From assembly GCF_002157835.1 (NCBI RefSeq), contig NZ_CP020809.1, forward strand, positions 1,364,001-1,428,000: a DNA stretch of 64,000 nt. Reading direction: 5' to 3'. Source of the DNA: Mycobacterium dioxanotrophicus (lineage in GTDB: Bacteria; Actinomycetota; Actinomycetes; Mycobacteriales; Mycobacteriaceae). The position numbers and the translations under genes are program-made. The notes beneath the pieces were generated by a model that was not told the origin of the DNA, did no database searches, and saw only the letters and a program-made list of their open reading frames with translations. Positions 9,157 to 18,327 of this stretch are shown piece after piece. Every line of letters starts with the position of its first letter. Positions within the stretch are counted from its first letter, which is position 1.

Positions 9157-10820
9157 TCATCGGCCTCGTCGTCGATGTCGTCGTCAGACTCGTCGGCCTC
9201 GTCGGTTCCGGAGACGCGGTACTTGTACCCACCGGGTAGATGGGATGCCGGGATCGGTGAATCAAGAGACAAGTTCACGGAACGGGGCTTGATTGTGGTT
9301 TCGATGTAGTCGATTTCATCTACCGTCAGCCCGAAATGCTTGAAGAGCTCAGCGTCGGTCCATCGCTTCTTCATGTCCAGCATCGGGACGAATCGAAACC
9401 GGTCAGGGGTTACGTGCTGCGTGGTCTTGCGCTGAAGAACCAGGAACCTGACGAACTTCGTGGCAATGTAGTGCGCGTAGTTCTCCGTCTCCTTCTTAGA
9501 TTTGAACATTCCAACGATGAAATAGGTTTGGGTGCAGGCAGAGCCGGGAGCCACGGCTATCGGTTCTCCGAGCACCACGTCGATAATCCGGCCCTGGTCG
9601 TCGACCGGGGTATCGCCGCTGGAAGCCATGGGGAGGAGGACTTTCCATTTCTCGATCCACTGGTGGTTGCGCTGAATCTGGTCCGAGCGGCTGTAGCCCA
9701 CCCGGTTGTTGTAGATCAGCGGGATCGCATCCTCGAAGGGCTCAGCAACGCTGCCTTTGTAATTGGACCGCATGGTCAGGCCGAACGGCTTGGTTACGGT
9801 GCAACGAGATTCGGCCGAAGCGGCTTTGTCCTCGGCCATCTTGGCTTGGACCTTCTTGACGATCGGCACCGCCCGGTTATCCCGGACTAACACCCCGTCG
9901 CCGCCGCGCAGGTCGCGGGTTGCTACCGAGACGACCTTCCCCTCAATCTTGGTGGTGAACTCGCAGTCACCGTCGTGCTCACGGTCCCAGAGGAAGTAGC
10001 TCACGCCGCCGCGGATCTTCACGCCGGGGAAGCAGTCGAAGATCTTCGGGTTGTCCACCATCTTGGCGATGTGTCGGTCGTTAATCATCTTGTCGCGGAA
10101 GTCGTTCAAACCCTTTCCGCCGGCGAACCACCGCGACTGGATGATCATGACGACGTAGCGGGGGTCCATCGCGATGGCCTTGTCGACGAACAACTGATAG
10201 ATCGTCGACGCCGTCGCCCCATGTCCCTCAGTACCAACCTGATAAGGCGGATTTCCTACAATCACATCGAACTTCACGTCCTTGAGCTCCTCGGTCGGGT
10301 AAGCGTCGTGGATAAACGAGTAGGCGTAGTTCTCCCGGCCTTCACGCTCGATGGACTCGGGGGCACCGCAGACGGTGCAGCGTTCACGGACAAACGTGTG
10401 AGTGGCCGCGACGAACGGCAGATTGCCGTCGGCGCCATCAAACGTGACGACCGACAGGTTGGACGACGCATCGCGCGAGCAGTACACGCTGCGTCGAGAA
10501 ATCATGCCCGTCATCTGCGTGATGGACGTGCCGTAGAGCATGTTGCGGTAGACGTGGTCGCGGCGCTTCGTGAAGTTCGGCTCCCACTCAGCCAAGCCGA
10601 CGAGAAGCCGAGCGGCGATCTCCCGCAGGAAGACCCCTGACTTACAACAAGGATCGAGCCACTTGTAGTCGGGGTTGGACCAAACGGCCGGGGGCAGCAA
10701 GTCGAGCATCGACCGCGCGATCTTCGGCGGCGTCGGAACCTCATCGTTGGACAACTGCGCAAGGCAGTCGAGGATGTCGGGGACGTGGTTACCGAAGCGC
10801 GACCGGATCATTCCAGTCAT
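9153..10820 (-). CDS. Eco57I-like N6-adenine DNA methyltransferase (restriction-modification subunit)
   Basis: A 555-residue protein. Motif I is LDPCCKSGVFLREIA (about residues 57-71), the S-adenosylmethionine site. The catalytic motif IV is VIVGNPPYQ (about 187-195), the form seen in N6-adenine methyltransferases. The C-terminal half is likely the target-recognition region, and the tail is very acidic (DESDDDIDDEADE). A pair of cysteines (CTVC) with a CSR segment lies between motifs I and IV. It overlaps both the preceding subunit (10817-10820) and the helicase (9153-9156) by four bases. It should methylate adenine to protect self DNA and supply sequence specificity to the helicase-nuclease. 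Confidence 0.85.
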   Translation of the reverse strand: MTGMIRSRFGNHVPDILDCLAQLSNDEVPTPPKIARSMLDLLPPAVWSNPDYKWLDPCCKSGVFLREIAARLLVGLAEWEPNFTKRRDHVYRNMLYGTSITQMTGMISRRSVYCSRDASSNLSVVTFDGADGNLPFVAATHTFVRERCTVCGAPESIEREGRENYAYSFIHDAYPTEELKDVKFDVIVGNPPYQVGTEGHGATASTIYQLFVDKAIAMDPRYVVMIIQSRWFAGGKGLNDFRDKMINDRHIAKMVDNPKIFDCFPGVKIRGGVSYFLWDREHDGDCEFTTKIEGKVVSVATRDLRGGDGVLVRDNRAVPIVKKVQAKMAEDKAASAESRCTVTKPFGLTMRSNYKGSVAEPFEDAIPLIYNNRVGYSRSDQIQRNHQWIEKWKVLLPMASSGDTPVDDQGRIIDVVLGEPIAVAPGSACTQTYFIVGMFKSKKETENYAHYIATKFVRFLVLQRKTTQHVTPDRFRFVPMLDMKKRWTDAELFKHFGLTVDEIDYIETTIKPRSVNLSLDSPIPASHLPGGYKYRVSGTDEADESDDDIDDEADE

Positions 10821-11596
10821 CGCTTACCGCCCTTGCGCTCGGTCGGTTTCGGATTGGCGGCCAGCTCTGCGTAGTGGACCGGTACCGCGTCGCGCTGCGG
10901 TTCCCCTGGCAGCGCGAAGAGATCCATCTGGTCTGCCGGCTCTGACTCCTCCAACGGGGACCACTCCCGGACGAAGGTGCCTCCTTCTCCTGGCTGATAC
11001 GAGACCAACTCGACGACTGAAGCATCAGCGAGCGTGTCGGCCCGCACGACGTTAGTGGCGACGATGACGTCCACGGCGGACCAGAACCCGTCGGACCGCG
11101 CTGAAGGGTCACCGACGTGAAACGTCGTCACGGCGTGCAGCCGGCGCCGGGAGTCGGCGACATTCTCGGGGTCGATGTCGATGCCGTAGATGGACGCCAG
11201 GCATCGCAACACGCGGTGCTCGAACTCAGCGCCCGTGCCGTAGCGGTCAGCGGTGACCGTCCGCAGTTTCCGCTGAAGGATCGCCACGAGAAAATTGCCG
11301 TGCCCGCAGGCCGGCTCGAGAAATGTGGCGTCGTGGTTGTCAGGGTCGGCGGCACTGGGGAACATGTCAGACACCATGTCGAGCATCGCGGTGACTTCAC
11401 GTTCGTGGGTGTAGACCTCGGCAAGATCACGCACCCGGTTGCGGTGCTTGATCTGCTCCGGGCCGACATCGAACAACACCGGGCCGCCGGCCTCGTTGGT
11501 CTCTGTCAAGGCTCTCTCATCCCTATTCCTGTTCAAGTCTACAAACCAGCAGGTCAGCTCGATGGGACTGGCGGGATCGGAGTGGATCAGGGACAA
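10817..11596 (-). CDS. Methyltransferase-like subunit lacking the NPPY motif
   Basis: The open frame encodes up to 259 residues from a TTG at 11596. A TTG at 11509 following a purine-rich stretch would give 230 residues and is an equally good start. It has an S-adenosylmethionine motif, FLEPACGHGNFLVAIL. Where motif IV would be expected, the sequence reads VIVATNVVRADTL and contains no NPPY/F/W. It therefore looks like a Rossmann-fold partner that may bind cofactor but not catalyse, working with the complete methyltransferase encoded next. It is the first gene of the cargo operon, 26 bases after tnpC, so it may be transcribed from the transposase promoter or from one inside tnpC. Confidence 0.7.
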   Translation of the reverse strand: MSLIHSDPASPIELTCWFVDLNRNRDERALTETNEAGGPVLFDVGPEQIKHRNRVRDLAEVYTHEREVTAMLDMVSDMFPSAADPDNHDATFLEPACGHGNFLVAILQRKLRTVTADRYGTGAEFEHRVLRCLASIYGIDIDPENVADSRRRLHAVTTFHVGDPSARSDGFWSAVDVIVATNVVRADTLADASVVELVSYQPGEGGTFVREWSPLEESEPADQMDLFALPGEPQRDAVPVHYAELAANPKPTERKGGKR

Positions 11597-11622
11597 ACAC
11601 GTGCGGCCTCTGCAGTCCGGTC

Positions 11623-12189
11623 CTAGTTGATTCCGTTGAGGAGCGCGTCGGCTTCCTTCTGGCGCAGGTGTCGGACGTTGGATCGAGACGCTTCGAGCCG
11701 TCGCTCAGCTTCAGAACGAACGAGGCGTTCTTCGGCCAGAGCGGCTCGTAGCGCCTCGTTCTGCTGCCGCAAGTGTTCCCTGTCATCTTCGACCCATGTC
11801 CCATCGGGGTCACGCAGCTGACCCAGTAGATCGGCTACTGTCCGCGATAATGAGCTGTTCTTCTCCCGGTAGGTGCGCAGTTGCTGTTCGGCGAAGAGGG
11901 CCCGCTCGCGCCAGTTGGCCTCGTCGACCGAGCCAGAGACAACAGCCCCTTTCAGGGGTGACGCTTTCATGCGAGTCTCTGCCTGCGTGATCAACTTCCG
12001 GGCATCGTTGTTCTGGTAGAGGAAGGTTCGTGAGCAGCCTGCCAACACCGCGAGATGAGACTTGTCGATCTCGGTCACCTTCTGTTTGAGGAGCCGCTTC
12101 AGCGCTTGATCGACGCGCGCCAGTTTCGTCCGAGTGTCCTTTTTGCGAGCTTCTATCGCCGCGTGTGGCGTGCCCGATTTCTGCGTCAT
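11623..12189 (-). CDS. tnpC: TnpC-like DUF6262 accessory transposition protein
   Basis: A 188-residue, highly charged helical protein. The N-terminal part (LAVLAGCSRTFLYQN) looks like a small helix-turn-helix, and the C-terminal half is a long coiled coil (LRQQNEALRAALAEE). This is the shape of the DUF6262/TnpC proteins encoded after TnpB in Tn554-type transposons, where TnpC influences the efficiency and orientation of insertion. Its ATG overlaps the tnpB stop codon (ATGA at 12186-12189), as expected for a coupled tnpABC operon. Confidence 0.8.
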   Translation of the reverse strand: MTQKSGTPHAAIEARKKDTRTKLARVDQALKRLLKQKVTEIDKSHLAVLAGCSRTFLYQNNDARKLITQAETRMKASPLKGAVVSGSVDEANWRERALFAEQQLRTYREKNSSLSRTVADLLGQLRDPDGTWVEDDREHLRQQNEALRAALAEERLVRSEAERRLEASRSNVRHLRQKEADALLNGIN

Positions 12190-13418
12190 GCAGCCCCCTC
12201 GCCATCTGCTGGGATCGTCAGTGGATCGGCATCGTGGTCGTTGGGTGTTGACCGGTCGGTTAAGTCCATGAGGTCCGAGGCGCGCCAGCCGCGGTTCCAG
12301 ATCGGGTCGAAGAAATCCTGATATGGGTTGCGCAGATCAACGTTCTTCGCCTGTTCCAGGAGCCCTAGAGTCGAGAGCGCCTTCTCCAGTCCAGCGATCG
12401 CGAGCGACGAGTTTTGGAAGAGCTTGTAGATGTAGGTCCGTGAGGATTCGTCCGGTGCGTTTTCTGCATAGGTAGCCCACCGTTCCTCTTGGCGTTTCCA
12501 GTAGGCGTAGTCAGCGCCGGTCAGGACGAAGTCTTCGCAATCGTTGCAACGCCTTCTTTTTGGGCATTCCGCACCGCCGACGACAGGTTTGAACGTGCAG
12601 AGTCCGCCTTCGGTCGGGAGGGCGGCGATGTCAATGAGCTTGCGGTGGATAGTGGATTCGGTCATGGGGTCCGGTGTCCGGACGAGTTCGCCTGGCGTGC
12701 TACTGCCTGGTCCTCTCACCCACACTTGCTGCAGGTAGGGTTCGATCTTTGACGACGAGATGAGCGTGTAGTGCTCTGACATCCGCTCTGATACATGGCC
12801 GAGTATCTGCTTGACAACGACCATGGGTGCACCGGCATCGACGAGCCGTGTTGCAAGGGTGTGCCGAGCCTGATGACTAACATGCCCTGGTAACTCGATA
12901 TCGCCAAGCCACTTCTTGAAACGGTCCTGGAAAGTCGCAATTGCTATCGCGTTCAAGAAGTTTGGGTTCTGTAAGGCAGTTGGGAACAGCGCGATCTTCT
13001 GCAATGTCTTCCCCGCGGGAGCGGCACCATGCTTGAGGCGATATCTCTCGGCGGTCTTCTTCTGGCGTTCACGGATAACCCAGAACACGTCATCGGGTAT
13101 CAGAACGCCGTAGTCAAGCTGGTTCACCTTTGTCATATCGAACCACGCGTATTTGCGACCCAGGTGCTCACTCACGCAGTCGAAGCGGAGATTGACGACT
13201 TCACCGATCCGCCGCCCCACCCGGATCTGAATGAACCAGATGTCCTCAATACCCATGTCATTGGGATCTCGAGCGGAGAGCAGCTTCATGTTGGTGGGCG
13301 AGATGAGGTGTTCGAACACATCGTCACTCAGCGGCCGGGGGCGTTTGGAGTGCCGCAGCTTTCCTTCCGGAAAGGCAAGCATGAAGTCCCGACGCAATCC
13401 GATAGAGTCCGGAACCTG
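12186..13418 (-). pseudogene. tnpB: TnpB tyrosine recombinase, C-terminal part (split by IS3-family element)
   Basis: This is the catalytic half of TnpB. Residues typical of tyrosine recombinases are all visible: Arg in RVGRRIGEVVNLR, HxxR in HQARHTL, His in ILGHVSERM and the nucleophile Tyr in SEHYTL. After the catalytic domain comes a cysteine-rich segment (CPKRRRCNDC), common in Tn554 TnpB and probably zinc binding. The frame is open from 13418; a TTG at 13397 could start a truncated product. The matching N-terminal half lies at 14969-16132 across the IS element. Together they would give a protein of about 800 residues. Confidence 0.85.
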
Positions 13419-13449
13419 TCAACCTGAATGAGGCACCGTTGCGCGGTAT

Positions 13450-14471
13450 TTACTGAGCGTCCTCCTCTGGATGGTGGGGTCGGTTGATCCACGAGATTTC
13501 AGGGATCTTCGGCGGTTCGGGCGGTTTGCGGACGAACCGTTCCGGGTGTTCGGCGTAGGCGGCGTCGAGTACGCCGGCACGCTTGTCGCGGATGGCCTCG
13601 GCCAGGCCGTAGTGGACGTCAGCGGCGGTATGCAGGCCCAGCCCGCTGTGGCGATGTTCATCGTTATACCAACCGAAGAAGACCTGGCAGTGCAATCGAG
13701 CTTCCTCGATCGAGCCGAACCGGCCGGGAAGTCGGGCCGGTACTTCAACGTCTTGAACTGGGCCTCGCTGAACGGGTTGTCGTTGGAGATGTGCGGTCGC
13801 GAATGTGACTGGGTGACACCGAGATCGGCGAGCAAGAACGCAACCGGCTTGCTGGTCATGGAACTGCCGCGATCGGCATGGATCGTCAACTGGTCACGGT
13901 CGATCCCTTGCTTGGCGCAGGTCTGGCGGATCAGCACCTCGGCCAGCGCCGCCGATTCGCGGCTGGCAACCATCCAGCCAACGACGTACCGCGAGAAAAT
14001 ATCCAAGATCACATACAGGTAGTAGTAGGTCCACTTTGCCGGGCCGCGCAATTTCGTTATGTCCCACGACCACACCGCATTTGGGGTGCTGGCCACCAGT
14101 TCGGGTTTCACCTTCGCCGGGTGCGTGGCCTGGGCGCGGCGTTCACGCACCTCGCCGGCTTGGCGCAGCAGCCGATAAAACGTCGACTGTGAGCCCAGGT
14201 AGACACCTTCGTCGAGCAAGGTGGCCCACACCTCAGCCGGCGCGACGTCGACGAACCGGTCGCTGTGCAGCACATCGAGGATCGCCTGCTGCTCGGCGGC
14301 ACTCAGCGCACGCGGCTGCCGCCGCTCACGGTGCGGGATCGGCTCTGGTCGTGTCGGGGCCGGGCTTTGCCGGTGGCGTCGGTAGTAGCTGGCCTGCGCG
14401 GCACCCACCGCTTCGCAGGCGGCCCGCACACCCAACTGCGGTGCCAACTCCATGACGGCCTGATCAGTCAC
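13450..14471 (-). pseudogene. IS3-family transposase OrfB, frameshifted
   Basis: The start is a GTG at 14471 overlapping the OrfA stop (GTGA). The DDE residues are visible: SWDITKL, TIHADRGSS and the Glu in FSEAQFK. The frame is then lost at about 13730: the coding strand reads CCCGGCCGG where CCCGGGCCGG would continue the normal FPGRFGSIEEARLHCQV segment. The rest (FFGWYNDEHRHSGLG to the end at 13450) lies in the next frame. One missing G therefore removes the C-terminal quarter. It could be a real mutation or a sequencing error. Confidence 0.8.
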
Positions 14472-14942
14472 GTGGTCGACCTCGGATCGGTATCCGCGCT
14501 CTCGGAGAGCGTCTCCAAGAGCGCGTGCAGTTTTGCCTGCACATCCACCACGGCGCGGGTCTTGGCCAACTCCTGTTCCAGTCGCTGCTTTTCGGCTTGC
14601 AGGCGGGCGATCTGCTCGGCGGCCGGATCACGGCGCTTGCGCCCGCGCGGGCGGCCAGCCCGCCAACGCGCCGGCGTCGCGGGCTTTGCGCCACTCGGTG
14701 ATGTGGCTGGAATACAGCCCCTCACGGCGCAGCACCGCGCCCTTCTCACCGTCAGGTGCCGCGTCGTAGGCGGCCAGGACCTCCAGCTTGTACTTCGCGG
14801 TGAACGTCCGTCGCCGAGCGCGTTCGGGCACCTCGGGATCGGGACGTTGCGTTGCATCGTCAGCCACCCGACCAGGATCTTCCATCCCGGCCGCGCAGAC
14901 CAACGTCGTCACCTTGCTTGCCATTTCGGGGAGTCTCTCCAT
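14468..14942 (-). pseudogene. IS3-family transposase OrfA, frameshifted
   Basis: The N-terminal helix-turn-helix ([18 protein letters not shown]... [18 protein letters not shown]) is in one frame. The leucine-zipper part (EQIARLQAEKQRLEQELAK) is in another, ending at 14468. The shift occurs near 14662, where one extra base would have to be removed to read [12 protein letters not shown]. Ribosomal frameshifting in this family normally occurs at the orfA/orfB junction, not here, so this looks like decay or an assembly error. The exact start is uncertain. Confidence 0.7.
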
Positions 14943-14965
14943 CCCCGCCCTCGGGTCACTAATTA

Positions 14966-16132
14966 TCAGGGGGCGAGTGCCTCAACCCAGGTTGGCAGAG
15001 AGGGGTCGGCCACTCCGGTGTCCAGGGCGAAGCGCATGAGCCGCCTGAGCCCGTTGAAGATCAATGACTTGCTGAGTTCTGTGGCGATACTCTGCTGACC
15101 ATCTACCAGGTACAGACCGAGTTGCGGCTCGTTGTTCTGTGCCCGGCGAGTTTGATCAGCGACAAAAGCCCTAGCCGTGTCTTCAGTGAGCTCCGTGGCA
15201 TCCGCGCCACCCCGTGGGACCGCCCATTCCAAGTAGGCGCTGAGGGCCACCGAGCAGCGCCTGAGTTGCTCCAACGAAGACTGAGTTCGAGGGCGACTCG
15301 GGGAGTCGAAAATCGAGGCAATCAGATCCCAGGTCAGTGTGCGCAGCCAATCCTGGGTAATCACCCTGAGGTCGAACGGCGACCGGCGGTCCTTCAGGCG
15401 GAAGCCCCAATGCATGGGATCGATATAGCCAAGCTCGCGGCTCTGCGCACGGGTGACATGCACTGGTGCGCAGTGACTCTGCATCACGGCGACCATCGCA
15501 TCGCAGACTTGGCCGTATTTCGACCAGCGTTTCTGATCCTTCTTCTTGCCCTGGCCACGGGGGCGCTTTGTGGTGTCGATTTCCATGATCGACGCGACGC
15601 ATTTTTCTTCAAGGTCTTCAATCAGCGCTCGAAGTACTCTCGGGGGCCACTTCGTTGGTCGCGGTGACGTGGCGTTGGCGAAGAGTGCGTACCGGATTTC
15701 GGCGGCAGCCAGTGGTGGCAGGCCTGTAAGAGAAACAATGCCGGTACCCGAAGTGTCTACGTGGTCAGGGGAGTTGAGCGCACGGGCGTGTTGACGCCAT
15801 TGCGGTTCAGGTATCCCGTTCTTTTCCGCTGCGTTCTGCTCGCTCCGGTGTCTGTCGCAGTACACCTTGCTTGCTGCTATGAGTTCACAATCCGGGATGT
15901 CGCATAGATATCCGTAGTTCTGATCGCGTCCATCAAACGTGATTGGTTCTGCGCGAAGGTGACTGGGGAAATTGGTCGTCGCAGTGAGCTCTTCGAACCG
16001 CTGCAGTGGGGACAGCTTCATAAACGCGTCGACGCTCGAGACGAGCGGCAGGCGCGCGGTAGCGGGCGCAACCAGTACCGTGTCGTCGAATGCTAGGTTG
16101 TCGATCACACTCACGTGCCGTTCCTGCTCCAC
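14966..16132 (-). pseudogene. tnpB: TnpB tyrosine recombinase, N-terminal part
   Basis: A 388-residue N-terminal part of TnpB, ending WVEALAP where the IS element's terminal TGA cuts it off. It contains a cysteine/histidine cluster (CDIPDCEL ... KVYCDRHR), probably zinc binding, and a helical core-binding-type region (DWLRTLTWDLI, SALVALSAYLEW-like). It lacks all catalytic residues, which are in the fragment at 12186-13418. The ATG at 16132 overlaps the end of tnpA by 22 bases, matching the Tn554 operon arrangement. Confidence 0.8.
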
Positions 16133-17283
16133 ACACGCTCCAAGGAGTCGCTGACGAGATCACTGGAGGCGAGGTGGAGGTAAGTTTCCTCAACGGTCTT
16201 TGCGCTCGCCCAACCACCAGCCTTCGCGGTGAGCGCTGGCATGCCGCTCGCCTCGGTCAATGAAGTCGCCCACGTGTGACGGAACGAGTGTGGGCGCACC
16301 TTTCCGGCGCCCGCCCGTTTTCCGGCCCTCGCCAACATCTGCCTGACCCCGTGGGTTGAAAGCGGCATGCCAATGTCGTTCTGTAACTGGACAAGTACGA
16401 GGTTGGTCACCGCTAATCCACGTACCTGAAAGTATTCTTCGGTCAGATATTCCAAGTAGGTCTCGACCATGGCAGGGCTGGCGTAGCGGACGCTGCCGCC
16501 ACGGATGACTCCATGTTCTAGCCGGGCTGGCTGACCACGCTTGGCACGCGCCCGGTTCGGATTCGACCGCTTGACGACGTGGAAATGAGCGAGCCGTTCT
16601 TCACCGCACTCATGGTCGGACCGCAGGTGCAGGTCTGCATGGTGGAGCCCGCACAGTTCACCGACTCGTATGCCGGAGTCGTTCAACCATGTCACGATCA
16701 TCCGATCGCGGGCCGTGTTGACGCAGTCCAGCAGTGCAGCCGTCGCCCCGTCGGGCATGAGCCGTGGGTGGCGTCGCGAAGGTGCTGACGGCGCAAGCGG
16801 ATTGGCTGGCACATCCCCACCGGAGACGTGGGCAAGAAACTGCTTGTCTTTCAGTGCACGGGTTGGCAGCCGGGTCGCGGAGAGTTGCTTCTGCAACTCC
16901 TCGTTGATCGCCTCTCGCGACGTGACATCGAGGTAGTAGCCCTTCAGGACCGCTGCGCGGATTTGCAGTGCCGACGCGCTGAGTGGCCCGTCGAGCCACG
17001 GCGAGCCCAAGGGTCCAGCCTGGTCGACACCGCACAACGCCATGTATCGACGGAGATCGTCGAGGCGCACCGTCTCCTCAGACGCGTTGACAGTCTTCAG
17101 CCACCGCAGGTGGTCCACAAGGTGGTAAGCGTAGGTGCGCTGGGTGCCTTCGGAGAAGGTTCTCAACCAGCGGTCACTGCGTGCGTGGATCTTGGCGGTC
17201 TTGACTTCGAATATCGAGAAGCTCTGCGAATGGTCCTTGTGGTTCGCTGCCTGGACGAAGTACTCAAGTGTTCCCGAGGCCAC
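16111..17283 (-). CDS. tnpA: TnpA tyrosine recombinase of the Tn554-like element
   Basis: A 390-residue tyrosine recombinase, with a GTG start at 17283. The N-terminal SAM-like core-binding region (TQRTYAYHLVDHLRWLK) precedes the catalytic domain. Catalytic residues visible are Arg206 (SGIRVGEL), the HxxR pair His332/Arg335 (HSFRHTW), Trp358 in the position often held by His (GGWASAK), and the nucleophile Tyr368 (ETYLHL). It is intact and about the usual length for Tn554 TnpA. Its start lies about 130 bases inside the right end of the element, close to the recombination core, as in other members. Without an intact TnpB it probably cannot transpose the element alone. Confidence 0.88.
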   Translation of the reverse strand: MASGTLEYFVQAANHKDHSQSFSIFEVKTAKIHARSDRWLRTFSEGTQRTYAYHLVDHLRWLKTVNASEETVRLDDLRRYMALCGVDQAGPLGSPWLDGPLSASALQIRAAVLKGYYLDVTSREAINEELQKQLSATRLPTRALKDKQFLAHVSGGDVPANPLAPSAPSRRHPRLMPDGATAALLDCVNTARDRMIVTWLNDSGIRVGELCGLHHADLHLRSDHECGEERLAHFHVVKRSNPNRARAKRGQPARLEHGVIRGGSVRYASPAMVETYLEYLTEEYFQVRGLAVTNLVLVQLQNDIGMPLSTHGVRQMLARAGKRAGAGKVRPHSFRHTWATSLTEASGMPALTAKAGGWASAKTVEETYLHLASSDLVSDSLERVWSRNGT

Positions 17284-17414
17284 CCGCCCCCCTCGCCAGG
17301 TCGTTGTTCAGTCACCTTTGCGGTGTGTCGTGAACAGTACCGACCAGGTGTGCGGCACAGCCGCATTTGCGCGGGTTGGCGCACGTGTCGCACAGAGTTA
17401 CCGCGAGAGGAAAA
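17284..17414. other. Right terminal segment of the transposon, upstream of tnpA
   Basis: These 131 bases lie between the tnpA start and the right core. They should hold the tnpA promoter and recombinase binding sites. The minus strand is open here only because the interrupted helicase frame reads into it until a stop at 17163, adding foreign residues. Confidence 0.5.
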
Positions 17415-17420
17415 GTCGAC
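17410..17420. repeat. Right end core and terminal inverted repeat of the Tn554-like element
   Basis: GAAAAGTCGAC is the exact inverted copy of the left end at 2360-2370. GTCGAC (17415-17420) completes the VIVD codons of the N-terminal helicase fragment. Confidence 0.75.
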
Positions 17421-18327
17421 GATAACGATGTCCCAAGGTTTCGCAGCGAGTTTGTCGATGGCTCGGGTGCCCAAATTGAGAGTGAGGATCAGCTTGTCCT
17501 GCTGGCCGACTTCCCGACCGTTGAGTGCGACATCAAACGTGAGGTCGAACTTGTGGTTCATCTCTTCGCGCCACTGCTCGCGAAGCGGAGCGGGACACAG
17601 GATGAGGACCCGCTTCGCCAATCCCCTGAGGGTCAGTTCTTTGATGGCCAAGCCGGCCTCGATTGTCTTACCGAGGCCGACCTCGTCGGCGAGCACGGCG
17701 CGTCCGCGAAGACGCGACAACGCGTGGCGCGCGACGGCTTCCTGGTGTGGCATCCGATCGACATTGGCCACATCGACAGCGAGCAGCTCGTCGAAATCAT
17801 CCAGTGTGGCGAGCTCTTCGCCTTGAAGGCGAAGCTCGACGATCTCGAGTGGGTCAAAACCGGCTGCCTTGAGTTGGTCACCTAGAAGTTCGCGTGCATC
17901 ATTGAGAAACCCGATCGACCCGTTCAGGCCCGACTTCCAGTCGTATTCGGAGTCAGCGTGAAATTGTCGGTCCACGGTCCGCCGGCGCGCTGTTTTCGAG
18001 GTGCTGGTCGTGGTCGTCGTTGTGATGGGGGGTTTGTTGATGATGAGGATCTCGGAGGCCCTGCCGGAAGGCAGAATCGACAGCCGGTAAACCTCGCCAA
18101 CCAAGCGGATGCGAAGTAGACCGCGCTCCTGGCCGTAGTCCTGCAGGCGCTCGGAAAGCATGTCACCGTGCAGTTGCCGGCTTCGTCCGCTCCACTGGAC
18201 ATGGAACTCTTCGTTTTCGAGTTCGAACCTGACAGTGGTGCTGTGTTTTGGCAGATTGAGCTCAGCGCTCTCGCGTTCCGTGAGGGCCAACTCACCGGCT
18301 TCGAGTAGCTGCGAGGTGATTCGTTTC

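Larger units (their letters stand above)
13419..14968 (-). mobile_element. IS3-family insertion sequence, decayed, inside tnpB
   Basis: About 1.55 kb separating the two halves of tnpB. It holds an OrfA/OrfB transposase pair, both with single-base frameshifts. The right boundary is near 14968, where the element supplies the TGA that ends the truncated tnpB 5' half. The left boundary is near 13418-13425. Imperfect ends can be aligned (AATGAGGCACC against AATTAGTGACC), but I could not find a clear target duplication, so both ends are accurate only to about 10 bases. Confidence 0.75.
2366..17420 (-). mobile_element. Tn554-like transposon of about 15 kb carrying a restriction-modification cargo
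   Basis: The element is bounded by GTCGAC cores at 2360-2365 and 17415-17420 and interrupts one open reading frame. Its tnpA-tnpB-tnpC operon lies next to the right end, all on the minus strand, as in Tn554 and its relatives. The rest is cargo: a probable split restriction-modification operon, a TIGR02391 protein, an unknown small protein with paired cysteines and an L7/L12-SHOCT protein. The boundaries are well supported because removing the interval restores a continuous helicase frame through the Walker B/DEAH motif. The element probably cannot move on its own now, since its tnpB is split by an IS3-family insertion. Its genes run in the same direction as the interrupted helicase, so read-through from the helicase promoter into tnpA and the cargo is possible. 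Confidence 0.85.

Noticed and set aside
13416..14971. Target duplication for the IS3-family element in tnpB
   Set aside because: Several 3-base matches can be found near the ends, but none is convincing with a consistent inverted repeat.
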